Below are positions 1 to 5,702 of a stretch of 5,702 nt of DNA, in pieces (position 1 is the stretch's first letter; every line of letters begins with the position of its first letter). Under the pieces are notes generated by a model. It was not told the origin of the DNA. It saw only the letters and a program-made list of their open reading frames with translations, and made no database searches. The stretch comes from Microbacteriaceae bacterium (lineage in GTDB: Bacteria > Actinomycetota > Actinomycetes > Actinomycetales > Microbacteriaceae), in contig JAKONM010000314.1 of the NCBI GenBank assembly GCA_022701925.1, positions 1 to 5,702 on the forward strand, read 5' to 3'. Made by a program: the position numbers and the translations under genes.

Positions 1-924
1 GTCGCCCAGATGCTGCAGGAGATGGAGCAGCGCCGGGTGCCCGCCAGGTCAGACGGCACGCCCGAGCATGGCCGCGCCATGCTGCGCGCCTTCGCCGGCG
101 TCGACCGCCGCGACCCCGCCGCCCTGCCGCCGATGGCCTCGGTGGAGGACGCGGAGGTCGGCGGCGTGCGAGCCCGCGTCTACCGCCCGCACGCGGGCAC
201 GCCCGCTCCGACGGTGGTGTACCTGCACGGCGGCGGCTTCGTGATCGGCGACCTGGACACCCACGACGTGACCGCCCGCATCCTGGCCCTCGACCTCGGC
301 GCGGTGGTCGTCAGCGTCGACTACGCCCTGGCGCCGGAGCACCCCTTCCCGGCCGGGCTCGACGACGCCTGGTCGGCCTTCCGCGACGTCGCCGCGCGCA
401 TCGGCGACTTCGGCGCCGACCCCGACCGCCTGGTCGTGGCGGGCGACAGCGCCGGGGCGAACCTCGCCGCGGTCACCGCGGTCCGGGCGCGCGACGAGGG
501 CGTCGCGCTGGCCGCGCAGCTGCTGGCGTACCCGACCGTCGACCCGGGCGGCGAGTACCCCTCCCGCACCGAGAACGCCGAGGGGTACTTCCTGACCGCC
601 GACGACATGCGGTGGTTCAGCGCCCAGTACCTGGGCGTGCCCGTCGACTCCCCGGAGGCGCTCGAGCGCGCGAAGGACCCCCGCGTCGCCCCGCTGCTGA
701 CGCCCTCGCTGGCCGGCGTCGCCCCGGCGGTGATCGCGACGGCCCAGTACGACCCGCTGCGCGACGAGGGCGCGGCCTACGCCGCGGCGCTCGAGGCCGC
801 CGGGGTGCCGGTGTGGCACCGCACCTTCCCCGGCATGATCCACGGCTTCTACGGCACGCCGCAGCCCGGCCCGCTGGCCGCGACGCGCGAGATCGACGCC
901 GCCCTGGCCGCGCTGCTGCGCTGA
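1..924 (+). CDS. Alpha/beta hydrolase, hormone-sensitive lipase (family IV) type, 5' end cut by the window
   Basis: Likely carboxylesterase or lipase that hydrolyses ester bonds of small or short-chain acyl substrates; the natural substrate cannot be read from sequence. Counting from the first codon in the window, 307 residues are visible. The oxyanion-hole motif HGGGF is at 76-80, the nucleophile elbow GDSAG at 148-152 (Ser150), the acid is probably Asp251 in YDPLRDEG, and the catalytic His281 is in the MIHGFYG context. HGGG plus GDSAG is the signature of the hormone-sensitive lipase family. There is no signal peptide in the visible part, so it is probably cytoplasmic. An ATG lies at base 10, but the three codons before it (V-A-Q) fit the usual family N-terminus and no ribosome binding site is visible, so I read the gene as entering from the left with only a few residues missing. 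It ends 37 bases before the next gene on the same strand. Family assignment is firm; substrate is unknown. Confidence 0.93.
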   Translation, partial: VAQMLQEMEQRRVPARSDGTPEHGRAMLRAFAGVDRRDPAALPPMASVEDAEVGGVRARVYRPHAGTPAPTVVYLHGGGFVIGDLDTHDVTARILALDLGAVVVSVDYALAPEHPFPAGLDDAWSAFRDVAARIGDFGADPDRLVVAGDSAGANLAAVTAVRARDEGVALAAQLLAYPTVDPGGEYPSRTENAEGYFLTADDMRWFSAQYLGVPVDSPEALERAKDPRVAPLLTPSLAGVAPAVIATAQYDPLRDEGAAYAAALEAAGVPVWHRTFPGMIHGFYGTPQPGPLAATREIDAALAALLR

Positions 925-949
925 CCGGACGCGCCCGGCGCGGATCCGC

Positions 950-955
950 GACACT
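950..955 (+). promoter_or_regulatory. Possible -10 element (GACACT) of a leaderless-type promoter
   Basis: GACACT lies 6 bases before the GTG start at 962, with no convincing purine-rich ribosome binding site between them (only a GGGG run). A -10 hexamer this close to a GTG start is the layout of leaderless transcripts, which are common in actinobacteria. No good -35 hexamer is visible at the usual spacing. The match could be chance in GC-rich DNA. Confidence 0.22.
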
Positions 956-961
956 GGGGCC

Positions 962-2071
962 GTGCCGGGCCTCCCCTCCGCAGACGCCCTGCGCACCGAG
1001 GCGCTGACCGCGCGCGTGCGGCGGCGCGACGTGCGCCGGCACCGGCGGTCGCGCGGCGGGGCGTCGCGCGCGGTCGACCTGCTGCGCTTCGTGCTCGTCC
1101 CGGCGACCGGTGTGGTCGCCTGCCTCGTGGGCGCCCTGGCGCTGGCCTTCGGGATCACGGAGGAGCTGGCGTCCTCCGCCCCGGACCGGTCCTCCGAGGT
1201 GGTGGCCATGGGCGTGATCGCCGTCGGGATGCTGCTCGGCGGCCTGCTGCTGTCGGTCTTCCTGGTGCGCGGACGCACCCACCGGCTGCCCGCCGCGACC
1301 CACCTGCGGCTCGCCCGCTTCGCGGAGCAGAACGGCCTCGCCTACGAGCCCGGACCGGAACCGGGCGCGCTGCCGGCGGTGCTCGAGCGCCGCGGACGGG
1401 TGGTGGTGCGCGCCGTCGTCCGAGCGGCGGGACCGCCGGAGACCGAGGTCGGCGACCTGGAGCTGCGCGTCGGCGACGGCAGCGCCGGGCGGACCCGGCT
1501 GGCGGGGTACTGCGCGATGCGGATGTCGCGGCCCGGCCCCGGCCTCCTGCTGCGCTCGGACTCGGCGACCGGGCACCCGCTGACGGCCGACGCCCCGCCG
1601 GATCGCGCGCAGCGCGTCGTGCTGCAGGGCGGCGCGGCCGCCGGGGCCATCGCCTGGTGCCCCGCCGGGTACGAGGACGACGCCCGCTTCCTGCTGACGT
1701 CGGACGTGGTCGCGGCGCTGTCGGACCCGGGCGGCGCCTGGGACCTCGAGGTCGTGGGCGAGGTGCTCCTGCTGTCGCGGCCGGAGGCGGCGAGCGGGCT
1801 CGACGGGGACCAGTGGCGGCGCATCGCCGCCGCGGCCGACCTGCTGGAGCACCGCCTGGAGCAGTGGACGCGCTGGCGGTCGCAGCGCTCCGGTGCACCG
1901 GCGCTGCCCGAGGGCACCCCGAACCCCTCCCCCTACCTGCCGCTCCCGTCGGACGATCCTGTGCCGGCCGCGCGGCTGCGCACCGGGCGGAGCCGGCAGC
2001 TCCTGACGTCGTCCCTGCTCGCCGGCGGCGTGCTCGCGCTCGTGCTGCTCAGCCGGCTGCTCGACCGCTGA
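962..2071 (+). CDS. Unrecognised membrane protein with three predicted helices
   Basis: I do not recognise a family for this 369-residue protein. It starts with an Arg-rich segment (about 18-36), followed by hydrophobic helices at about 43-65 and 80-102 joined by a short acidic loop. A soluble region of about 240 residues (103-345) follows, then a last hydrophobic helix at about 347-364 right before the C-terminus. The positive N-terminus predicts it is cytoplasmic, so the soluble region should also face the cytoplasm. That region has an Arg/Val-rich strand-like stretch near 130-165 and a Pro-rich linker near 318-335 before the last helix. There are no recognisable catalytic motifs and few cysteines. 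The GTG at 962 is chosen because it gives a short gap after the hydrolase and precedes the Arg-rich start; it has no clear ribosome binding site. Codon bias is as strong as in its neighbours, and the three helices in this frame support a real gene. Function unknown. Confidence 0.8.
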   Translation: MPGLPSADALRTEALTARVRRRDVRRHRRSRGGASRAVDLLRFVLVPATGVVACLVGALALAFGITEELASSAPDRSSEVVAMGVIAVGMLLGGLLLSVFLVRGRTHRLPAATHLRLARFAEQNGLAYEPGPEPGALPAVLERRGRVVVRAVVRAAGPPETEVGDLELRVGDGSAGRTRLAGYCAMRMSRPGPGLLLRSDSATGHPLTADAPPDRAQRVVLQGGAAAGAIAWCPAGYEDDARFLLTSDVVAALSDPGGAWDLEVVGEVLLLSRPEAASGLDGDQWRRIAAAADLLEHRLEQWTRWRSQRSGAPALPEGTPNPSPYLPLPSDDPVPAARLRTGRSRQLLTSSLLAGGVLALVLLSRLLDR

Positions 2072-2169
2072 GCGCCCCCGGTGGGAGGGCCCGGTGCAGG
2101 GCCTGCGCATCGCCTGCGCGGACGCCAGGCGGGTTGCGCGGCGCCGCGGCGTGGCGTCGGCTGGGGACC
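2072..2169. other. Intergenic gap with two short hairpins
   Basis: These 98 bases between the orphan membrane protein and the DUF2231/Rieske-like gene hold two small inverted repeats: GGCCC/GGGCC at 2088-2103 (6-base loop) and GCGCA/TGCGC at 2105-2119 (5-base loop). Either could be a weak terminator for the upstream gene or a leader structure for the downstream one, but short GC stems are frequent by chance here. I see no convincing -10/-35 pair. An in-frame TTG at 2134 could lengthen the next protein by 12 residues. Confidence 0.3.
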
Positions 2170-3042
2170 GTGCGTGAACTCCCCTTCCTGAAGCCCGTCG
2201 CGAAGCTCGAGGACCTGCGGGTGCTCGACCCGGTCGTCGACCGCCTGAGGCCCCTGCTGCTGAAGGTGATGAAGCCCCGTGCGCTGGAGGACGTGCTGCA
2301 CGGCGTGCCGGCGGGCCACCCCGTGCACCCGGTGCTCGTGCAGATCCCGGTCGGCACCTGGACCAGCGCCGCGCTGCTGGACGCCCTGCCCGGCACCGCC
2401 CGCACCGCGCGCCTGCTGGTCGGCGTCGGCCTCGTGGCCGCCGCTCCGGCGATCCTCACCGGCTGGGCGGACTGGGCGCGCAGCGGACGCCGGGAGCAGC
2501 GGGTGGGCCTGGTGCACGCCGCCGCCAACGAGATCGGCTGGGTGCTCTACGCGCTGTCCTGGGCGGACCGGCGCTGGGGCAGCGAGGGCCGAGGGCGAGT
2601 GCTGGGGTGGACCGCCTACGGGCTGATCGGCGTCGGCGGCTACCTGGGCGGGCACCTGGGGTACCGCCAGGCGGTCGGCGCGAACCGCGCCCAGGCGGTG
2701 CTGACCCGCTTCCCCGCCGGCTGGCACCCGATCGGCGCGCTGGAGGACCTGCCGGAGGAGGCCCCGGTGCGCCGCGAGGTCGGCGGCGAGCAGCTGTTCG
2801 TGCTGCGGCGGGGCGGCCGGGTCGACGTGCTCGCCGACGTCTCCAGCCACCTGGGCGAGCCGCTGAGCGACGGGGTGCTGACCGATCCCGGTCACGGCCG
2901 GGCCACCGTCACGACCTCGGCCGGCAGCGAGTTCGAGATCGCGACGGGCGAGGTGGTGCACGGCCCCGCCACGGCGCCGGCCGTGCGGCTGGAGTCGCGG
3001 GTGAACGGCGACCTGGTCGAGGTGCGGCTGCCGCAGCCCTGA
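2170..3042 (+). CDS. DUF2231 membrane domain fused to a degenerate Rieske-like domain
   Basis: The protein has 290 residues. Residues 1-45 form a soluble N-terminus. The DUF2231-type domain (about 46-166) opens with the GHPVHPVLVQIPVG motif (His50, His53) and has four hydrophobic helices at about 54-73, 80-99, 113-131 and 144-163, with further histidines at 116 and 162. Residues about 185-290 look like a Rieske [2Fe-2S] domain: ADVSSHLGEPL, then a TTSAGS stretch, then GEVVHGPATAP, matching the order of actinobacterial Rieske ferredoxins (C-x-H-L-G ... C-P-W-H-G-S ... GPA). The ligand positions read Ser225, His227, Thr248 and Ala251, so only one of four is kept and the cluster is probably absent. 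In intact relatives such fusions are thought to take part in membrane-linked electron transfer; here the C-terminal domain is more likely structural or binding. The GTG at 2170 is preferred because the protein then begins MRELPFLKPV, with a weak TGGGGA upstream; longer starts run back into the previous gene. It ends just before a strong hairpin. Confidence 0.88.
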   Translation: MRELPFLKPVAKLEDLRVLDPVVDRLRPLLLKVMKPRALEDVLHGVPAGHPVHPVLVQIPVGTWTSAALLDALPGTARTARLLVGVGLVAAAPAILTGWADWARSGRREQRVGLVHAAANEIGWVLYALSWADRRWGSEGRGRVLGWTAYGLIGVGGYLGGHLGYRQAVGANRAQAVLTRFPAGWHPIGALEDLPEEAPVRREVGGEQLFVLRRGGRVDVLADVSSHLGEPLSDGVLTDPGHGRATVTTSAGSEFEIATGEVVHGPATAPAVRLESRVNGDLVEVRLPQP

Positions 3043-3051
3043 CCGCGCGGC

Positions 3052-3078
3052 CCGGGACGGAGGCGTCCTCCGTCCCGG
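3052..3078. terminator. Bidirectional intrinsic-type terminator between converging genes
   Basis: A perfect 12-bp inverted repeat, CCGGGACGGAGG and CCTCCGTCCCGG, flanks the 3-base loop CGT. It starts 9 bases after the stop codon of the DUF2231/Rieske-like gene and, on the other strand, 7 bases after the stop of der. It has no T-run on either side, as is common for actinobacterial hairpin terminators. Position and symmetry suggest it ends transcription from both directions. Confidence 0.8.
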
Positions 3079-3085
3079 CTCGACG

Positions 3086-4603
3086 TCAGCTGCGCTGGCG
3101 GCGCTCGCGCACCCGCATGTTGACGACGATCGGCGTGCCGACGAAGCCGTAGACCTCGCGCAGGCGGCGCTGCACGAAGCGGCGGTAGCCGGGGTCCAGG
3201 AAGCCGGTCGTGAACAGCACGAACGTCGGCGGGCGGTTCCCCGCCTGGGTGCCGAACAGGATGCGGGGCTGCTTGCCGCCGCGCACCGGGTGCGGGTGCT
3301 CCGCCGCCAGCTCCGCGATGAAGGCGTTGAAGCGCCCGGTCGGGATGCGGGTGTCCCAGCCGTCCAGCGCCGCCTCCAGGGCCGGCACCAGCTTCTCCAG
3401 GTGCCGGCCGGTGCGGGCGGAGATGTTCACCCTGGGCGCCCACGCCACGTGGGCCAGGTCCTGCTCGATCTCGCGCTCCAGGTAGCGGCGGCGGTCGTCG
3501 TCCAGCAGGTCCCACTTGTTGAAGGCCAGCACCAGCGCGCGGCCCGACTCCAGCACCATGTCGACGATGCGGATGTCCGCCTCGCTGATCGGCTCGGTCA
3601 CGTCCAGCAGCACCACGCCGACCTCGGCCCGCTCCAGCGCCGCCTGCGTGCGCAGGGAGGCGTAGAAGTCGGCGCCCTGGCTCAGGTGGGTGCGGCGGCG
3701 GATGCCGGCCGTGTCGACGAACCGCCAGACGCGGCCGGCGATCTCGATCTGCTCGTCCACCGGGTCGCGCGTGGTGCCGGCGGTGTCGGAGACGACCACC
3801 CGGTCCTCGCGCGCCGCCTTGTTCAGCAGGCTCGACTTGCCGACGTTCGGGCGGCCCAGGAGCGCCACCCGGCGCGGTCCCCCGACCTCCGGCTTCGCGA
3901 CGCCGGACTCCCGGGGCAGCATGCGCAGGCTCTCGTCCAGCAGGTCGGCGACGCCGCGGCCGTGCAGCGCCGAGACCGGCCACGGCTGCCCGAGGCCCAG
4001 GCCCCACAGCTCACCCGTGTACGACTCGTGCCGCACGTCGTCCACCTTGTTCGCCACCAGGCGCACCGGCTTCTTCGACGCCCGCAGCATGCGCACCACG
4101 CGCTCGTCCGTGGCCGTGGGGCCGACGATCGCGTCGACCACGAACAGCACGGCGTCGGCCAGCTCGACGGCGACCTCCGCCTGCGCCGCCACCGCGGCGT
4201 CCAGACCGGCGGCGTCCGGCTCCCAGCCGCCCGTGTCGACCAGCGTGAACGGCCGGCCCTCCCACTCCGCACGATAGGTCACGCGGTCGCGGGTGACGCC
4301 CGGCACGTCCTGCACGACGGCCTCGCGGCGGCCCAGGATGCGGTTCACCAGCGCCGACTTGCCCACGTTCGGGCGGCCCACGATCGCCAGCACCGGCAGC
4401 GCGGCGCCCGGCGGCAGCGAGAGGTCCTCCGACTCGCCGCCCTCGAGCAGCAGCCGGTCCTCGTCGTCCAGGTCGTAGTCGGCCAGGCCGGCGCGCAGGG
4501 TCGCCGCGCGGCGGTCCGCCGCCTCCTCGTCGATGCCCTGCAGGCGCTCCACGACCCCCTCGGGGCCGCTGTCGTCGTACTCGTCGTCGTGCTGGTCGCT
4601 CAT
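3086..4603 (-). CDS. der: Ribosome biogenesis GTPase Der (EngA)
   Basis: Essential double GTPase that acts in late assembly of the 50S ribosomal subunit. The 505-residue protein has two GTPase domains in tandem. Domain 1 has GRPNVGKS at 76-83, the switch Thr in PGVTRDR (101-107), DTGG at 123-126, NKVD at 185-188 and SAL at 211-213. Domain 2 has GRPNVGKS at 250-257, TAGTTRD at 274-280, DTAG at 297-300, NKWD at 362-365 and SARTG at 395-399. The C-terminal KH-like domain (about 405-505) carries the typical GNRPPTFVLF stretch. All G motifs are intact. An acidic extension of about 68 residues precedes domain 1, longer than in E. coli Der but usual in actinobacteria. The ATG at 4603 overlaps the cmk stop codon in ATGA, and no strong ribosome binding site precedes it, which suggests coupled translation. 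The frame is open further upstream only as a shadow of cmk. It is the last gene of the tyrA-cmk-der run and ends at the shared hairpin. Confidence 0.98.
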   Translation of the reverse strand: MSDQHDDEYDDSGPEGVVERLQGIDEEAADRRAATLRAGLADYDLDDEDRLLLEGGESEDLSLPPGAALPVLAIVGRPNVGKSALVNRILGRREAVVQDVPGVTRDRVTYRAEWEGRPFTLVDTGGWEPDAAGLDAAVAAQAEVAVELADAVLFVVDAIVGPTATDERVVRMLRASKKPVRLVANKVDDVRHESYTGELWGLGLGQPWPVSALHGRGVADLLDESLRMLPRESGVAKPEVGGPRRVALLGRPNVGKSSLLNKAAREDRVVVSDTAGTTRDPVDEQIEIAGRVWRFVDTAGIRRRTHLSQGADFYASLRTQAALERAEVGVVLLDVTEPISEADIRIVDMVLESGRALVLAFNKWDLLDDDRRRYLEREIEQDLAHVAWAPRVNISARTGRHLEKLVPALEAALDGWDTRIPTGRFNAFIAELAAEHPHPVRGGKQPRILFGTQAGNRPPTFVLFTTGFLDPGYRRFVQRRLREVYGFVGTPIVVNMRVRERRQRS

Positions 4604-5280
4604 CGCACCGGTTCCAATCCAGGGTCGGCGGCGTGCTGGACCATGCGGACCAGCGCCTCCACCGTGCCGTCGAAGTCGAGGTCGGAGGAGTCGAGCGTGC
4701 TCACGCCGTCGGCCGCCTCCAGGAAGTCCACGACGCGGGAGTCGCGCGCGTCGCGTTCGGCGATCGAGGCGGCGACCGCGCCGTGGTCCTCGTCGGGCAG
4801 CTCCCGCGCCCGGCGCGCCGCCCGCACCTCGGGGCGCGCCGTCAGCAGCACCCGCACCCGGGCGTCCGGGGCGACGACCGTCGTGATGTCGCGGCCCTCC
4901 ACGACGACGCCGGGCTCGGCGGCGGCGAGGCGGGCCCGGAAGCCCTCGTTCAGGCGCGCGCGCACGCCCGGCACGCGGGCGACGCCGCTGACCGCGGCGG
5001 TCACCTCGGGCGTCCGGATCGCCTCGGTCACGTCGACCTCGCCGACGCGCACCCAGCGCTCCGCCGGGTCGTCCGCCGTCGCCAGGTCGAAGGAGGCCAG
5101 CACCTGCTCGACGTCCTCGGCCCGCTCCGGGTCGCGGCCCTCGCGCAGCACCGCCCACGCCAGGGCGCGGTACGCGGCGCCGGTGTCGAGGAAGGCGTAG
5201 CCCAGCCGCACCGCCGCCTCCCGCGACACGCTCGACTTGCCGCTGCCGGCCGGTCCGTCCACTGCCACCACGACACCCAT
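4600..5280 (-). CDS. cmk: Cytidylate kinase (CMP/dCMP kinase)
   Basis: Transfers phosphate from ATP to CMP or dCMP, giving the diphosphates needed for RNA, DNA and CDP-lipid synthesis; cytoplasmic. The 226-residue length is normal. The P-loop GPAGSGKSS is at 9-17, followed by the nucleoside-site segment LDTGAAYRAL at 31-40 (commonly LDTGAMYRA). The IRTPEVT segment is at 88-94 and the conserved EGRDITTVVAPDA at 128-140. Near the C-terminus, RDARDS and the AADGVSTLDSS segment replace the classical RDxxDxxRxxSPLxxAxDA region and look about two residues shorter. The chosen ATG at 5280 shares one base with the tyrA stop (TGATG); another ATG at 5295 would add five residues (MAGGV) but lie inside tyrA. 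The cmk stop overlaps the der start, so all three genes are probably cotranscribed and translationally coupled. The cmk-der pairing is widespread in bacteria and supports both calls. Confidence 0.97.
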   Translation of the reverse strand: MGVVVAVDGPAGSGKSSVSREAAVRLGYAFLDTGAAYRALAWAVLREGRDPERAEDVEQVLASFDLATADDPAERWVRVGEVDVTEAIRTPEVTAAVSGVARVPGVRARLNEGFRARLAAAEPGVVVEGRDITTVVAPDARVRVLLTARPEVRAARRARELPDEDHGAVAASIAERDARDSRVVDFLEAADGVSTLDSSDLDFDGTVEALVRMVQHAADPGLEPVR

Positions 5281-5702
5281 CACGCCACCCGCCATCCGCG
5301 TCGGACCAGATCCGCTTCGAGCCCGCCCGCGACCTCGGGGGCCACCGCCACCTCGACGATCCCGATGGGGGCGCCCGGCGCGTGCTCCAGCCGGAAGTCC
5401 TCCAGGTTGACGCCCAGCTCGCCGACCTCCGTCAGCAGGCGGGCGATCTGACCCGGACGGTCGTCGACCAGCACCACCAGCGTGGTCGTGCGCAGGTCGA
5501 CGCCGTGCTTGCCCGGCAGGCGCGCGACGCCCGCGTTGCCCGCGGCGAGCGCATCGGCGATGGTCCGCTGCGCACCGGGCGCGGCCGGGTCGGTCAGCGC
5601 CGTCAGCACCCGGTCCAGGTCGTCGCGCACGGCGGCGAGCACCGGCGCCACGTGGCCGGCGTTCGCAGAGAGGATCTGGATCCACAGCGCCGGGTCGCTG
5701 GC
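5280..5702 (-). CDS. tyrA: Prephenate dehydrogenase, C-terminal part with ACT domain, 5' end beyond the window
   Basis: NAD(P)-dependent enzyme that converts prephenate to 4-hydroxyphenylpyruvate in tyrosine synthesis. Only the last 140 residues are visible, and the frame is open to the right edge. The fragment begins ASDPALWIQILSANAGHV, which matches the helical C-terminal part of the TyrA catalytic region, and continues with an amphipathic helix rich in Asp and Arg. LPGKHG at 62-67 leads into an ACT regulatory domain (about 72-140) with VDDRPGQIARL (79-89) and GVNLEDFRLEHAPG, ending in GWRVA. ACT domains usually bind an amino acid, so feedback by tyrosine is likely but not shown. A GTG at 5651 exists but is internal, because the codons before it are also conserved-looking. 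The N-terminal Rossmann domain must lie outside. The stop shares one base with the cmk start. Predicted cytoplasmic. Confidence 0.94.
   Translation of the reverse strand, partial: ASDPALWIQILSANAGHVAPVLAAVRDDLDRVLTALTDPAAPGAQRTIADALAAGNAGVARLPGKHGVDLRTTTLVVLVDDRPGQIARLLTEVGELGVNLEDFRLEHAPGAPIGIVEVAVAPEVAGGLEADLVRRGWRVA

Noticed and set aside
49..2110. Long minus-strand open frames opposite the hydrolase and the orphan membrane protein
   Set aside because: Their compositions are Arg/Gly/Ala-rich without motifs, while the plus-strand frame has the full catalytic set (hydrolase) or three clean hydrophobic helices (membrane protein).
2088..2119. Two short hairpins as a terminator or riboswitch
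   Set aside because: The stems are only 5-6 bp, which is common by chance at this GC content, and no known riboswitch core is visible.
1657..2169. Longer N-terminus for the DUF2231/Rieske-like protein, running back into the preceding gene
   Set aside because: The extra residues are low-complexity Arg/Ala/Gly and overlap the previous coding sequence; the GTG at 2170 gives a sensible N-terminus.
2170..3042. Calling the DUF2231/Rieske-like gene a pseudogene because of the lost ligands
   Set aside because: The frame is full length with normal codon use and otherwise conserved Rieske landmarks, so divergence of function is more likely than decay.
4604..5158. N-terminal extension of Der upstream of 4603
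   Set aside because: It overlaps cmk almost fully and its translation is Arg/Gly-rich; the ATG at 4603 in the ATGA overlap gives the expected acidic N-terminus.
3290..5200. A 636-codon open frame on the plus strand opposite der and cmk
   Set aside because: It lies antisense to two certain genes, and its translation is rich in Arg, His, Gln and Ala with no domains. It is open only because stop codons are rare in GC-rich DNA.

Overview
The window is very GC-rich DNA with strong G/C bias at third codon positions and frequent GTG starts, which points to a high-GC actinobacterium. The tyrA-cmk-der gene order, the acidic N-terminal extension on Der and the DUF2231/Rieske-like fusion all fit Actinobacteria (Kineosporiales- or Micrococcales-like, a guess from style only). 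Almost every base is in a gene, and I see no RNA genes, insertion sequences, CRISPR arrays or phage genes.

Left half, plus strand: (1) an alpha/beta hydrolase of the hormone-sensitive lipase (family IV) type whose first few codons lie before the window; (2) an unrecognised 369-residue membrane protein with an N-terminal two-helix hairpin, a large soluble middle and a C-terminal helix; (3) a 290-residue protein with a DUF2231-type four-helix membrane domain followed by a Rieske-like domain. In the last, three of the four iron-sulfur ligands are replaced (Cys to Ser, Cys to Thr, His to Ala), so it probably cannot carry the cluster. This is the most interesting point in the window.

Right half, minus strand: a tightly packed operon read from the right edge leftwards. 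It holds the C-terminal part of prephenate dehydrogenase (tyrA, tyrosine synthesis) with its ACT domain, then cytidylate kinase (cmk), then the double GTPase Der (der/engA, 50S ribosome assembly). Both junctions overlap at the stop/start codons (TGATG and ATGA), suggesting translational coupling. The promoter lies beyond the right edge.

The two halves converge. Between their stop codons, in only 43 bases, sits a perfect 12-bp inverted repeat with a 3-base loop, a good candidate for a shared bidirectional terminator. The right half is ordinary housekeeping content; the unexplained biology is in the two membrane proteins on the left. I found no clear evidence of a new multi-gene system.
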